Positions 19,028 to 30,349 of a stretch of 64,000 bases of DNA are shown here, piece after piece. The position numbers and the translations under genes were made by a program. The DNA lies in contig NZ_PPPD01000001.1 in NCBI RefSeq assembly GCF_002901445.1, positions 248,001 to 312,000 on the forward strand. The letters run 5' to 3'. Position 1 is the stretch's first letter; every line of letters begins with the position of its first letter. Source of the DNA: Deinococcus koreensis (GTDB lineage Bacteria > Deinococcota > Deinococci > Deinococcales > Deinococcaceae). The notes under the pieces are model-generated. The model saw only the letters and a list, made by a program, of their open reading frames with translations. It did not search any database and was not told the DNA's origin.

Positions 19028-19535
19028 GAGCAGTCTCCTTGAGCTTGGCAGTCAGGTGCGGCAGGGCTTCCTCATAGCGGAAGTTGGGGACGAGTTCAGG
19101 CTGGGTCAGCGGGGCAAACCGGCAATGGAAGGTCATGCCCACATCCTCCGCTCCGCCCGTCACGACATGCGACCACGTGTCCGGCGTGTCTTCCGGGGCA
19201 ACCAGCCAGAAGTAATGCCAGACCTGTGAGTGTTCCTGGCGAGTCCAGTGGTAAGACGCCAGATGTACCGGCTGCCTAAGAACCAGCCCGGTCTCCTCGA
19301 AGGTTTCCCGGACTGCGGTCTGGTCAGGAGTTTCGCCGGTCTCAAGTCCTCCGGCCGGAACCTGGATCCCGGCATCTGGATACGGGTACTCGGGCGGCTG
19401 CTTCAACACGAGTAAATGGTTATTTTCACGGGTGACATAGATCAGTACTCGCTGACGCCAGCCGTACCGTTCAGCGAGAGCGACCGCCTCATTGAGAGGG
19501 AGAGCGTATCCAGTAATTTCGTTGACCTGATTCAT
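19020..19535 (-). CDS. Nudix hydrolase in the valS operon
   Basis: 171 residues from ATG 19535, preceded by AAGGGGG. The Nudix box is complete: GGLETGETPDQTAVRETFEETGLV. The family hydrolyses nucleoside diphosphates linked to another moiety (NDP-sugars, Ap4A, oxidised dNTPs). It sits between the T-box and valS and overlaps valS by 8 bases, so both respond to valine charging. Aminoacyl-tRNA synthetases make Ap4A as a by-product, so clean-up of dinucleotides is a possible link; this is inference. Confidence 0.9.
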
Positions 19536-19575
19536 TGCCACCCCCTTACTTCTCCACCCCAAAATCGACAAACAG

Positions 19576-19859
19576 CAGAACGTCCCGCCCGCCGGCCTGT
19601 CCCGTGAGGGTCGGCCTGATGCGGACGAGACGTTCTGGATCTTCAGTCCCGTGGTACCACCGCTGTTCCCCGGCCGGATGCCGGAGCACTCGAAGCGCGC
19701 TGTACCGGGCGCCCCCGGGTGGGTCTACCTCCCCACAGGGGGGACTCTTCCACCATGCTCGCGGGTGACTTTCCCCGGCGGCCCTCCCGCCCAGGCTCTC
19801 AATCTCGGCCCGGGCTCCCTGTGGGCGCCACCTTCCGGGTACTCCTCCCGGTCACTGCA
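19576..19859 (-). promoter_or_regulatory. T-box leader riboswitch (tRNA-Val) of the Nudix-valS operon
   Basis: On the minus strand the conserved T-box core reads CAGCGGTGGTACCACGG (19665-19649 region). Its UGGU bulge can pair with the ACCA end of tRNA-Val. Upstream lie GGAGTACC, GAGAGCC and GGTGGAAG elements expected in stem I. GTC (Val codon) occurs at 19769-19767 and 19745-19743; either could be the specifier. The downstream hairpin (CAGAACGTC / GACGTTCTG, 19637-19576) followed by TGCTGTTTGTCGATTTT is the terminator. TATACT (19871-19866) is the probable -10. Confidence 0.85.
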
Positions 19860-20032
19860 CCACGGAGTATAGGTCTCCAGGGATCAGAGTTCTATCGGCC
19901 TTGTGGCGCAGGGCGTGGGCTCGCAGCCCTGCGCCCCGATCCAGTCCAGTGTCGGCCCTGGCGCCGCGACCGTCTGGCTTTGGGGGAACCCGGCCCCCAG
20001 GAAGTCCAGCACCGAGACCGTCCGACCCGCCG

Positions 20033-20779
20033 TTATTCTCCGGCTGCTTCGGCCAGTTCGTAGCGGTAGAGCAGGGGCTTTTTCAGGAGGCCCCGGCTGA
20101 TCGCCACGGTGGCGTGCCGGTAGGGCACCCCGACCACGCTGACCCCGGCGGCAAAGTCCTGGGTCTCGGCACCCAGTCTCGCGCCGCGATCCGTCACCTC
20201 CAGGGAACCCTGCGCGCGGGTCAGCACGTCGTAGGGATGCTCGATCAGGACGGTCAGTCTGACGGCCCGGCCGCTCAGGCTCCGGAGGGGATTGGCGGCG
20301 CTGCCAAACGGGGCGCGCACCTCCTCGGCGATCCGCTCGCGGGTCACCTTGACGCCCAGCGCATATTCACCCACGGGGAACTGCACCTCGCGGATCAGCG
20401 TCACGCCGTCGCCCTCGGCCTCGCGGAAGGCGCGCAGCAGGGCGTCGCGGCGGTTGCGCATGAGGGTCACGGGCGCGGCGCTGCTGCCCGTGGCGCTCTG
20501 CATGGGAAAGTCCCCGCGCCCGATGAAGCGTTCGGCGTGCAGCAGGGTCTCCTCGCGGGTCTTGAAGGTGCGGTGCAGCACGCTCTGGTGCGGTTTCCAG
20601 ACCCCGCCCTCGCGCTGCAGCCAGTCGACCCACAGGTCGAAGCGGTCCAGGAAGCGCCAGCTGGGGTGGGCACTCACGCCCCCCTGGGACGCGGCGTGGA
20701 CACCCGTGTCAGGGCGGCCCTGCTCGTCCCGCGCCGGGCTCCCGTCGTCTCCCCTGCTGGCTCGTGTGATGGCGCTCAT
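20033..20779 (-). CDS. Uncharacterised protein
   Basis: 248 residues from ATG 20779, with GGAGG 4 bases upstream. There is no signal peptide or membrane segment. Seen: an aromatic-rich block (WRFLDRFDLWVDWLQREGG) at about 45-63, FIGRGDFPMQSATGSSAAP, and a strand-rich C-terminal half (LTVLIEHPYDVLTRAQGSLE). I do not recognise a family. It lies downstream of a stem-loop-rich region and reads in the same direction as the DUF4388 gene. Confidence 0.65.
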   Translation of the reverse strand: MSAITRASRGDDGSPARDEQGRPDTGVHAASQGGVSAHPSWRFLDRFDLWVDWLQREGGVWKPHQSVLHRTFKTREETLLHAERFIGRGDFPMQSATGSSAAPVTLMRNRRDALLRAFREAEGDGVTLIREVQFPVGEYALGVKVTRERIAEEVRAPFGSAANPLRSLSGRAVRLTVLIEHPYDVLTRAQGSLEVTDRGARLGAETQDFAAGVSVVGVPYRHATVAISRGLLKKPLLYRYELAEAAGE

Positions 20780-20819
20780 GCTTCCTCCGGACAATCCCAC
20801 TGCCGCCTGGAGCGGACAT

Positions 20820-20838
20820 GTGTACCATGAGTGTACCA
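20820..20838. promoter_or_regulatory. Tandem GTGTACCA half-sites
   Basis: GTGTACCA occurs at 20820-20827 and 20831-20838, one helical turn apart (11 bases), about 40 bases upstream of the unknown gene. It may be a regulator site with direct-repeat geometry. Confidence 0.35.
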
Positions 20839-20888
20839 AGCCGCGCCTGACGGAATTCCATCTGAGTATACGGACTCCGCTCCATTCC

Positions 20889-21012
20889 GGAACACCCGGA
20901 AGAGCACCTGGTGTTCCTGCATTCCGCGAAATCCGGACTCTTTCCTTCTCTGCTTCGCAGCTCTGCGAGTCCTTTCAGTCGGATTGATTCCAGATACGGA
21001 AGGGAATCAATC
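20889..21012. repeat. Cluster of three stem-loops, possible structured RNA
   Basis: GGAACACC/GGTGTTCC (20889-20896 with 20910-20917), GGACTC/GAGTCC (20935-20940 with 20967-20972, enclosing TCGCAG/CTGCGA), and GATTGATTCC/GGAATCAATC (20982-20991 with 21003-21012). All stems are perfect. The last could end the DUF4388 transcript, but no U-run follows on either strand. Confidence 0.5.
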
Positions 21013-21022
21013 GAAAGTGGTG

Positions 21023-21544
21023 TTACACCTGTTCGATCAGACCGGCCACCAGGAAGGGGCGCAGCGTATCCAGCACCGCTTTGGGGGGCTCGCCGCTGCG
21101 TTCGAGCATGTGCTGAATGGTGGGGCTCTCCGCCACCAGGCTCAGGGCGCGGTACTGGGTGCGGGTGACCGGCTGGGCCTCCGTCCAGCGCGGCGTGAAG
21201 CGCAGGGTTCGCGTCCAGTCCGGGAAGGTTCGCAGGATGGCGCTCCAGGCCTCGCTGTCTTCCAGCATCCGGTGCAGGGCCACGTCCCGGCGCAGGCTCA
21301 GGCTGCGCTCCGGGGGGGCCTGATCGGGTTCGAAGGTGAACTGGCCGCCGTCCAGGCTGGAGAGCAGCTGCAGCGCCGCCTCGCCCCTGAGGGCCGGGGT
21401 CTGGGCGTGCACGATCTCGCCCCGGTCGAGCCAGAGCTGCCCGCCTCTGGGGTGATCCACACTGAGACGCCCCGCCCGGCCGCTGGTCAACAGCATCTGC
21501 ATCACGGACAGGAAGGGAAAGACGGACAGGTCGCCGCGCACCAT
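21023..21544 (-). CDS. DUF4388 (PATAN) domain protein
   Basis: A 173-residue cytoplasmic protein. The N-terminal 100 residues fit the DUF4388 pattern: GDLSVFPFLSVMQMLLTSGR, then GRLSVDH and GGQLWLDRGEIVHAQ, then GEAALQLLSSLDGGQFTFEP. The family is found in regulators of two-component, gliding and cell-organisation systems. The C-terminal 70 residues look like a winged-helix tail. TACACT ends 8 bases before the ATG, supporting a leaderless start at 21544. Confidence 0.85.
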   Translation of the reverse strand: MVRGDLSVFPFLSVMQMLLTSGRAGRLSVDHPRGGQLWLDRGEIVHAQTPALRGEAALQLLSSLDGGQFTFEPDQAPPERSLSLRRDVALHRMLEDSEAWSAILRTFPDWTRTLRFTPRWTEAQPVTRTQYRALSLVAESPTIQHMLERSGEPPKAVLDTLRPFLVAGLIEQV

Positions 21545-21678
21545 ATGTCCAGAGTGTAGTGCCCGCGCGCCCCCACCACCCCTCAAAAGTGCGCCGCGTC
21601 CCGGCGCGGGTGCTGGCCGGAGAAAACGCTGGTCGTTCCGGGCGCGGCCGCACCGGGCGGACATGGCAGAATCCAGCG

Positions 21679-22755
21679 ATGACCGTCCCCCACCTGCGCG
21701 CCCTGTTGTCCCTGACAGCCGCCGACGCCCTGGGCGCCGCGACCGAGTTCAAGACGCCGCAGGCGATCCAGGCCCGCTACGGCCCCCGGATCGAGACCTA
21801 CCAGCCGGGCAGCGTCTTCGGCTTCGCGCCCGGTGAGGCCACCGACGACAGCCAGATGACACTGGCGACCCTGCTCGGGTATGCCCGCCGGCAGGGACTG
21901 GGCGGAGTCGTGCAGGCGCTGCGCGAGTGGCTGGCGACCGGCCCCCCGGACGTGGGCAGCCTGACCCGCCAGGCGCTGAGCTGGCACACCCGGCAGGGGG
22001 GGCCTGGAGACGGTCTGGATGACCGGGTGGACGGTGGAGTCCGCGCGTGGCAAGCCAGCGGCTTCCAGTCGGCGGGCAACGGCGGCCTGATGCGGATCGC
22101 GGCCGTGTGGCTGGCCGGCTTCCAGGGCGCGGCGCTGGCGCGTGAGGCGACCGTGGTCACCGCCCTGACCCACGCCGATCCCCGGTGCGTCCATGCCTCG
22201 GTGTTCTTCACCGCCTTCCTGGAAAGGCTCGATCCCGGCGAACCGGCCGGGCGGCCCGACTTCACCGAGGCGGCCCGGTCGGCCCTGGGAGTGATGGACG
22301 AGTTCGATGCCCGCGCTGCGCTGCTGGACGCTGGCCTGTTCGGCGTGGAGCTGCGGGCGGCCCATGCCGGTTTCGGCGAACGCGACCGCGAGGCGCGTGC
22401 CCAGGTCAGGGCCCGGGTGCGGTCGGGCCTGGACGGCCACCTGACCTCCCAGAGCGGCTACGTGCTGGACACCCTGGAAGCGGCCCTGGTTCACGCGCGC
22501 ACCGCAGACCTGTCCGACGACTGGCTGAGCGGGGTGCAGCCGGCCGTGATGCTGGGCGACGACAGCGACACGGTGGCCTGCGTGGTGGGCGCCCTGCTGG
22601 GGGCGCGGGGCCTGGAGGTGCCCGCGCCTCTGCTGCCGCCGCTGCGCCTGGGCCACAGCTGGCCCGGCTGGGGGCGCGACTGGGCCTGCACCGAGCACTT
22701 CGGGCGCCTTCTGGGCAGCGCCGTGGAGGGCGCCAGGCAGTGCCCAGAACCATGA
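21679..22755 (+). CDS. ADP-ribosylglycohydrolase family protein
   Basis: A 358-residue enzyme of the DraG/ARH fold, which removes ADP-ribose from proteins or other acceptors using two Mg ions. Metal-site motifs are present: ADALGAATEF (about 16-25), ATDDSQMT (about 54-61) and GDDSDTVAC near the C-terminal third. There is no signal peptide, so it is cytoplasmic. Its end overlaps the nucleotidyltransferase gene by 4 bases. The natural target is unknown. Confidence 0.88.
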   Translation: MTVPHLRALLSLTAADALGAATEFKTPQAIQARYGPRIETYQPGSVFGFAPGEATDDSQMTLATLLGYARRQGLGGVVQALREWLATGPPDVGSLTRQALSWHTRQGGPGDGLDDRVDGGVRAWQASGFQSAGNGGLMRIAAVWLAGFQGAALAREATVVTALTHADPRCVHASVFFTAFLERLDPGEPAGRPDFTEAARSALGVMDEFDARAALLDAGLFGVELRAAHAGFGERDREARAQVRARVRSGLDGHLTSQSGYVLDTLEAALVHARTADLSDDWLSGVQPAVMLGDDSDTVACVVGALLGARGLEVPAPLLPPLRLGHSWPGWGRDWACTEHFGRLLGSAVEGARQCPEP

Positions 22756-23369
22756 CAGAGGCGGAATTCCTGCTGACCATCGGGCGGAATCCGGTCAATA
22801 CGGCCATCCTGGCGCGCCTGCCCAGGCTCGGACTCCAGCAGGCCCATCTGGCGGCCGGCGCGCTGTTCCAGACCGTCTGGAACGTCCGCAGCGGCCTCGA
22901 CCCGCAGGCCCACATCCGCGACTACGACCTCTTCTACTGGGACGACGACCCCTCGTTCGAGGCGGAGGACGCGGTGATCCGCCGGGCCGGGGCGCTGTTC
23001 AGGGATCTTGGGGCGCGCATCGAGGTGCGCAACCAGGCCCGGGTGCACCTGTGGTTCCCGGAGAAGACCGGCCTGCCCCGGCCCCCCCTCGCCAGCGTGC
23101 GCGAGGGCATCGACCAGTTCCTGGTGGAATGCACCTGCGTGGGCGTGGACGCCACGGGCACGGTCTACGCTCCGCGCGGCCTGGACGATCTGGCCGCCGG
23201 GCGCCTAAAACTCAACGGACGGAACCACACGCCCAGCCTGTACCGCGCGAAGGTGCAGGCCTACCTGCAGCGCTGGCCCTGGCTGACCGATCTCTCGGCC
23301 GCCGACCACCTGACCGGGCCGGCGTGTGGCGCAGACGAGCGGCAGGGGGTGCGGCGGGGAAAGGACTGA
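22752..23369 (+). CDS. Nucleotidyltransferase-like protein (NTP_transf_6)
   Basis: 205 residues, translationally coupled to the ADP-ribosylglycohydrolase (ATGA). The active-site region RDYDLFYWDDDPSFEAEDAV carries the Asp cluster typical of the NTP_transf_6 (DUF925) family. Further conserved pieces are IEVRNQARVHLWF and LDDLAAGRLKLNG. The nucleotide-transfer target has not been established for this family. Pairing with an ADP-ribose-removing enzyme suggests a reversible modification, which is inference. Confidence 0.85.
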   Translation: MTEAEFLLTIGRNPVNTAILARLPRLGLQQAHLAAGALFQTVWNVRSGLDPQAHIRDYDLFYWDDDPSFEAEDAVIRRAGALFRDLGARIEVRNQARVHLWFPEKTGLPRPPLASVREGIDQFLVECTCVGVDATGTVYAPRGLDDLAAGRLKLNGRNHTPSLYRAKVQAYLQRWPWLTDLSAADHLTGPACGADERQGVRRGKD

Positions 23370-23547
23370 GGGCACCGCCGTGTCCAGGCGCGGCATTCCC
23401 GCGCCCTGCCGTCTCCGGGGTGGAGCGGGTGTCGGCGCCCGGAGCCCCTCGCACCCTCAGGGCGGCTCGTGTATACTTCTTCGGTTGCCCGTCACGCACA
23501 CCCGATCCGGACATCCCGATCGACCGACGTGACGGCGGAGGCAGACC

Positions 23548-23766
23548 ATGAAAAAAGATATCCACCCCAAGGCCGTCCCCACCAAAATCATGTACCAGGG
23601 CAAAGTGATCATGGAAACCCTGAGCACCCGTCCTGAGATCCACGTGGACGTGTGGAGCGGAGTCCACCCCTTCTGGACGGGCGAGGAGCGCTTCCTCGAC
23701 ACCGAGGGCCGTGTGGACAAGTTCAACAAGCGCTTCGGCGATTCCTACCGCACCAAGAAGAAGTAA
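23548..23766 (+). CDS. rpmE: 50S ribosomal protein L31
   Basis: A 72-residue protein with the L31 pattern MKKDIHPKAVPTKIMYQGK and WSGVHPFWTGEERFLDTEGR. It lacks the zinc-binding CXXC motif, so it is the Cys-minus form. GGAGG lies 8 bases upstream of the ATG, and an extended -10 (TGTATACT, 23470-23477) marks the promoter. A hairpin terminator follows at 23797. It stands alone. Confidence 0.96.
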   Translation: MKKDIHPKAVPTKIMYQGKVIMETLSTRPEIHVDVWSGVHPFWTGEERFLDTEGRVDKFNKRFGDSYRTKKK

Positions 23767-23796
23767 GACCGCCTGTACGGCTGATCAGTTCGCCCC

Positions 23797-23812
23797 GCCC
23801 CAGTGGTGGGGC
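23797..23812 (+). terminator. rpmE terminator
   Basis: GCCCCA / TGGGGC with a GTGG loop, followed by GTTCTCGTTGT, 31 bases after the rpmE stop. Confidence 0.6.
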
Positions 23813-23958
23813 GTTCTCGTTGTGAGTGTGCCCTGACCCAATGGGGATGGCGACGGTCGGAAGCGGGGAGAACGGCGAGAACGGGCCTCCGGCGCTGCGG
23901 CCTGGAAACGCTCGCCGGGCACTCGCCCTTTGGGAGATGGTCTGCCATACTCCGCTGC

Positions 23959-24588
23959 GTGCTGAAGTCTCCCTATCACGGCGGTCATCTGGAAGTGATC
24001 GTCGGGCCCATGTTCAGTGGCAAAAGCGAGGAGCTGATCCGGCGGATCACCCGCTCCGTGATCGCGAGGCAGAACGTGCAGGTCTTCAAGCCGGCGCTGG
24101 ACGACCGCTACCACCATTCGGCCGTGGCGAGTCACGCCGGACGGACGGTGGCGGCCCTGGCCGTGCGGAGCGCCCAGGATATCCGCGCCCACCTCAGCGG
24201 TGAGGACGCCCTGCTGCGGGGCGACAGCCCGGCCACGCCCGACGTGGTGGGCATCGACGAGGTGCAGTTCTTCGACGCCGGGGTGGTGCCGCTGGTTCTG
24301 GAACTCGCCGATTCCGGGGTACGGGTCATTCTGGCCGGCCTGGACATGGACTTCCGGGCTGAGCCCTTCGGCTGCATTCCCGAACTGCTCGCCCGGGCCG
24401 AGAGCGTGGAGAAACTCACCGCGATCTGCACGGTCTGCGGCGCGCCCGCCACCCGCTCGCAGAGGTTGATCGGCGGCGCACCCGCCCGCTTCGACGATCC
24501 GGTGGTACTGGTGGGGGCGCTGGAGAGCTACGAGGCCCGCTGCCGGGTGCACCATGTCGTGCTGGACGCTGCCCGGAACGGGGCCTAA
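23959..24588 (+). CDS. tdk: Thymidine kinase
   Basis: 209 residues from GTG 23959, matching the known N-terminus style of the family ([22 protein letters not shown]). It phosphorylates thymidine with ATP in the salvage pathway. Walker A is GPMFSGKS, the Walker B-like segment is GIDEVQFFD, and the structural zinc site is CTVCG with RCRVHH near the C-terminus. The catalytic Glu of the family is in the DE pair. A CATACT box 7 bases before the GTG suggests leaderless expression. Confidence 0.95.
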   Translation: MLKSPYHGGHLEVIVGPMFSGKSEELIRRITRSVIARQNVQVFKPALDDRYHHSAVASHAGRTVAALAVRSAQDIRAHLSGEDALLRGDSPATPDVVGIDEVQFFDAGVVPLVLELADSGVRVILAGLDMDFRAEPFGCIPELLARAESVEKLTAICTVCGAPATRSQRLIGGAPARFDDPVVLVGALESYEARCRVHHVVLDAARNGA

Positions 24589-24904
24589 GCAAGGCTCTGG
24601 CCGTGGGTGGAACCGCTTGACGAGATAGTGGACAGGCGCGGTTTCGCAAGGCCCCTGGGCCTGAGGAATGAATCTGACGGCCGTATCCGACCGACATTGA
24701 GCCTTAGCAGAGAATGTCTAAACTGTCCATAAGAGATGCGCTCCGGGGCGGGAAGGGCTGAGGTAAACTGCCAGTCACTTCCCCCACGACTTCCAGTTCC
24801 CCCCCAGGCCTTCTGCACAGTCGCCGCTCAGCAGCCGCTCGAACCCGCTTCACGGAGTGTTCTTGCCACGAACGTCCCCCGCTCAGGCCAATTCATCGGA
24901 GACC
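24589..24904. other. Intergenic region before the GGDEF gene, nothing recognised
   Basis: About 316 bases without a supported gene. I found no c-di-GMP riboswitch-like core and no damage-response palindrome of the TTATGTCAT type. GTG 24857 is an alternative start of the downstream gene. Confidence 0.4.
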
Positions 24905-26095
24905 ATGTCCTGGGAGCGCAGCCAGCGCCGGATGTTCCTGCTGGCGGTGGCCCTGATGATCATGGCCAGCGGCGCCGCGCTGCTGATTCAAAGCCCTGAT
25001 ATCGACCCGCTGGACGCCTGGGCGCTGCCGCTGATGGCGGGCCTGCTGCTGGCTCTCCAGGGGCTGCTCGCCAGTCGCCGGATCGGCCTGACCGCGGCCT
25101 TCCAGTCGGCCTACCTGAGCGGAGCGGGGTACCTGCTGCTGGCCCTGAACCACCAGTTCAGCGTGATGCCCGCAGGCACCGGCACCCTGATGGAGAGCAC
25201 CTACTGGTTCGCGGTGCTGTATGCCACCGCCTTCCTGGCGTATCCGGCCCGGCAGGCGACGCTGGTCACCACCTCGATCCTGACCCTGGCGGCGCTGATC
25301 TGTGGCTGGCACCTGCTGGCCGGAACCGCACCCGCGCCGCCGGCCCGACTCATGGGCTCGGTCATCCAGTTCCTGCTCACGGGGGCGGTGCTGGTGGTCA
25401 TGCACGGCACCATGGGCGTGCAGTACCGCCGCCTGATGGCCACGCGCCTGGCCGCCTACACCGATGTCCTGACCGGACTCGCCAACCGCCGCGCCGCCGA
25501 GGAGCGGCTGGCGACGCTGGCCCACGAGCAGACGCCGTTCACGCTGGTGCTGTTCGACCTCGACCACTTCAAGCGGGTCAACGACGTCCACGGCCACGCC
25601 ACCGGGGACAAGGTGCTGCGCGGCGTCGGCGGCAGCGCCCGGCGGCACCTGCCGGCTGGGGGCCTGGCCGCGCGCTGGGGGGGTGAGGAGTTTCTCCTGA
25701 TCCTGCCGCCGCTGAGCGATCAGGATGTCCAGGTCATGCTCGAAACGCTGCGACAGGAGCTCAGGCACCAGTCCCACGGTGCGGTCAGCGGCGTCACCGC
25801 CTGTTTCGGGGTGGCCACCGCCGAGAGCGGCGAGCACCCGGATCACGTGCTGGCCCGCGCCGACGCCGCGATGTACAGCGCCAAGGCCCAGGGCCGCAAC
25901 GATATCCGACTGGCGGCGCGGGCCGCCGGGCAGGGAGCGGGCACGGGGCTTCCGGCAGCCCCCTCCACAGCGGCACTGGTCACCTCTCTGGCCGCCACCC
26001 CGGCCCCGGCCACCGCAGCGACCTACGCCGCAGCGTCACACGGCGAGGACGAGGCCGCCCGGGAACACGGCCTGGAGCGCATCGGCCTGGGCTGA
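24905..26095 (+). CDS. Membrane-bound diguanylate cyclase (GGDEF)
   Basis: 396 residues from ATG 24905, preceded by GGAG; GTG 24857 would add 16 residues. Residues about 8-175 contain five to six membrane helices. The GGDEF domain (about 180-340) has DVLTGLANRRA, LFDLDHFKRVND and the signature RWGGEEF, so it should make c-di-GMP from two GTP. The inhibitory RXXD site is absent (LPAGGLAAR). The Ala/Thr-rich C-terminal tail (about 60 residues) is disordered. A response regulator gene follows. Confidence 0.92.
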   Translation: MSWERSQRRMFLLAVALMIMASGAALLIQSPDIDPLDAWALPLMAGLLLALQGLLASRRIGLTAAFQSAYLSGAGYLLLALNHQFSVMPAGTGTLMESTYWFAVLYATAFLAYPARQATLVTTSILTLAALICGWHLLAGTAPAPPARLMGSVIQFLLTGAVLVVMHGTMGVQYRRLMATRLAAYTDVLTGLANRRAAEERLATLAHEQTPFTLVLFDLDHFKRVNDVHGHATGDKVLRGVGGSARRHLPAGGLAARWGGEEFLLILPPLSDQDVQVMLETLRQELRHQSHGAVSGVTACFGVATAESGEHPDHVLARADAAMYSAKAQGRNDIRLAARAAGQGAGTGLPAAPSTAALVTSLAATPAPATAATYAAASHGEDEAAREHGLERIGLG

Positions 26096-26208
26096 CCGGG
26101 CTCGGGCCTTGGCCTGGGCTGGCCTCTCCCCTGTCGCCCGGCCGGCGCCCACTCGCCAGATGAGCGTTGTTTGATTTATGAACGACCCCCTGCACTATCA
26201 TGCGTCCC

Positions 26209-26586
26209 ATGGCGTATACCATCCTCGTCGCAGATGACGAACCGGCCATCCGCACCATGCTGGAGGTCATTCTGTCAGCGGACGGGCACGAGATCGTGGC
26301 AGTGGCCGACGGCAAGGCCGCGCTGGACTACCTCCGTGAGCACACCCCGGACGTGATGCTGCTGGACATCAAGATGCCGCACATGGACGGCTTCGAGATC
26401 TGCTCGCGTGTCAAGCGGATTAAGCGGCTGCGGGGCATCCCCGTGCTGCTTCTCACCGGCTTCGACGATGATCAGACGCGCGACCATGCCAAACTGGTGG
26501 GCGCAGACGATATTGTGTACAAGCCGCTGTCCGGCAAGAACCTGCGCGGGCGTGTGAATCAACTGGTCGAGGCCCGCCGACGCTGA
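26209..26586 (+). CDS. Single-domain response regulator
   Basis: 125 residues, a lone CheY-like receiver. The acidic pocket is DDE (9-11), the phospho-acceptor is Asp53 (LLDIKMPHMDG), and Thr83 and Lys105 complete the active site. There is no output domain, so it acts through protein contacts. ATG 26209 is chosen over ATG 26200 because TATCAT (26196-26201) overlaps the earlier ATG and lies 7 bases before 26209. No kinase gene is adjacent. Confidence 0.93.
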   Translation: MAYTILVADDEPAIRTMLEVILSADGHEIVAVADGKAALDYLREHTPDVMLLDIKMPHMDGFEICSRVKRIKRLRGIPVLLLTGFDDDQTRDHAKLVGADDIVYKPLSGKNLRGRVNQLVEARRR

Positions 26587-26626
26587 GGCCGAGCTGAGCG
26601 GCCTGGCCTGAACGGGGTGTGCCTAC

Positions 26627-28999
<2,373 letters not shown>

Positions 29000-29082
29000 A
29001 GGTCAGACCCCGGAGCGACGCCCGTCGTGACCCGGATCTGAACAGACGAAACAGGTCGACAGTCAGATGGTCAGAAATTCAG

Positions 29083-29107
29083 GCAGGGCCCCCAGGTGGG
29101 GCTCTGC
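29083..29107 (+). terminator. Terminator of the penicillin-binding protein gene
   Basis: GCAGGGCCCC and GGGGCTCTGC form a 10-bp stem (one G-U pair) with a 5-base loop, then TGCTGTTC. It lies 84 bases after the stop. Confidence 0.6.
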
Positions 29108-29200
29108 TGCTGTTCACCCTCCACTGACACTTGCCCCGATCCGACCGATTCTCACGCGGGCGTCATGCAGCGCACGCCGCGCGGCAGGCATGATGCGGCC

Positions 29201-29584
29201 ATGACCCTGCGGCGTGCGCCCCTCCTGACCCTGCTCCTGACCCTGGGGGCCACTCCGGCCGAGGCCCGCGTGCGGCTGGGCGAGCTGCTGCCGGCGCATC
29301 CCTGGACGGCCAGCGGGCGCGAGATCGTGGTGGTGTACAGCCACGACTGCGGCGACCTGGGGGCGCTCTGGCAGGCGATCCTGCACAGCGGCCTCACGGT
29401 GCGCGCCGTGAACGCCGAGGACGTCCCCGCCGAGGCGCCCCAGGGCGTGAACGTCTGGCGGGGCGCGGAGGCCACCGCGTTCGCGCGCAAGCTGCGGGTG
29501 GGCACCTACCCGGCCGTGCTGCTGGTGCAGGGCGACCGCATCCTGAACGCCTGGGAAGGGACATTCACCGGAAAGCTGGAGTAA
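29201..29584 (+). CDS. Exported thioredoxin-like protein with a single cysteine
   Basis: 127 residues. A signal peptide (LLTLLLTLGATPAEA, to about residue 22) is followed by a small thioredoxin-like body: VVVYSHDCGDLGALWQAIL, where the usual CXXC is CGDL, and VGTYPAVLLVQGDRILNAWEG with the cis-Pro strand. It probably cannot do dithiol chemistry. It lies 2 bases upstream of the Clp N-domain gene, so the two are likely cotranscribed. Confidence 0.65.
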   Translation: MTLRRAPLLTLLLTLGATPAEARVRLGELLPAHPWTASGREIVVVYSHDCGDLGALWQAILHSGLTVRAVNAEDVPAEAPQGVNVWRGAEATAFARKLRVGTYPAVLLVQGDRILNAWEGTFTGKLE

Positions 29585-29586
29585 CG

Positions 29587-30297
29587 GTGCAGCGCTACGA
29601 CGACCGGGCCCGGCTGGTCTTCCACTTCGCCCGCGAGGAGAGTGAGGCCACTGGCGAACACCGTGTCTCGCCCGCGCACCTGCTGCTGGCCCTGCTCCGG
29701 ACGGAGGGCGGCGCGGGCGAGCTGCTGGCCGCCGCGGGCGCCTCGCTGACCGACTGGCGTGGAGCGCTGAAGGCCCAGGCGCCCGCCGGGCCACGGCCGT
29801 CGAGCGACGCCCCCATGATCACCCCGGACGCCCGGCGGGTCATGGAGACAGCGGCAGAGCTGGCGCGGCGCCAGAGATCCGTCGTGGTGGCGCCCCAGCA
29901 CATCCTGCTCGCGCTGCTGACCCTGGCCCAGAAGGAGGCTGCCGGGGATCTCCGCCGGCTCCTGGCGCGGCTGCCCACCCCCCTGGAGGTGCTGCGGGAG
30001 CGGGTGCTGGCGCTGCCCCTCCCCGCAGCCGACTCCCGGCGTGAGGGACTGACGGAGGAGTCGCTGAGGGCTCTCAGGGAGATGATCCAGCGCGCCCAGG
30101 AGGCAGACTTCCGGTCGCCGGAGGTTCCCAGCCGGGCCGAGATCCTGGGGATCATCCTGACCTCCGGGGCGGAGCCGCTGCTGGGCGATCTGGAGCCGCT
30201 GGTGTACGGGCGGCTGACGGGCGAGACCGTGGACGAGGCCGAAAAGCACCTGCTCCTGACCCAGCTGCTGGCCCTGGCCCTCCACCGTTCGGCCTGA
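29587..30297 (+). CDS. Stand-alone Clp N-terminal domain protein
   Basis: 236 residues from GTG 29587. Two Clp-N repeats are visible: RVSPAHLLLALLRTEGGAGELL (about 28-49) and VVVAPQHILLALLTLAQKEA (about 98-117). There are no ATPase domains. In ClpA/ClpC this region docks adaptors and substrates, so a stand-alone copy could compete for adaptors or recruit substrates. ClpS and ClpA are encoded at 52375-54973. Function here is inferred. Confidence 0.85.
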   Translation: MQRYDDRARLVFHFAREESEATGEHRVSPAHLLLALLRTEGGAGELLAAAGASLTDWRGALKAQAPAGPRPSSDAPMITPDARRVMETAAELARRQRSVVVAPQHILLALLTLAQKEAAGDLRRLLARLPTPLEVLRERVLALPLPAADSRREGLTEESLRALREMIQRAQEADFRSPEVPSRAEILGIILTSGAEPLLGDLEPLVYGRLTGETVDEAEKHLLLTQLLALALHRSA

Positions 30298-30349
30298 GCG
30301 GGGGACCCCCGCCCCTGCCACGGCGGCCCGCAGCCGCTAGACTCGCTTC

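Noticed and set aside
24589..24904. Possible c-di-GMP riboswitch or damage-response palindrome before the GGDEF gene
   Set aside because: No matching core or TTATGTCAT-type palindrome was found.
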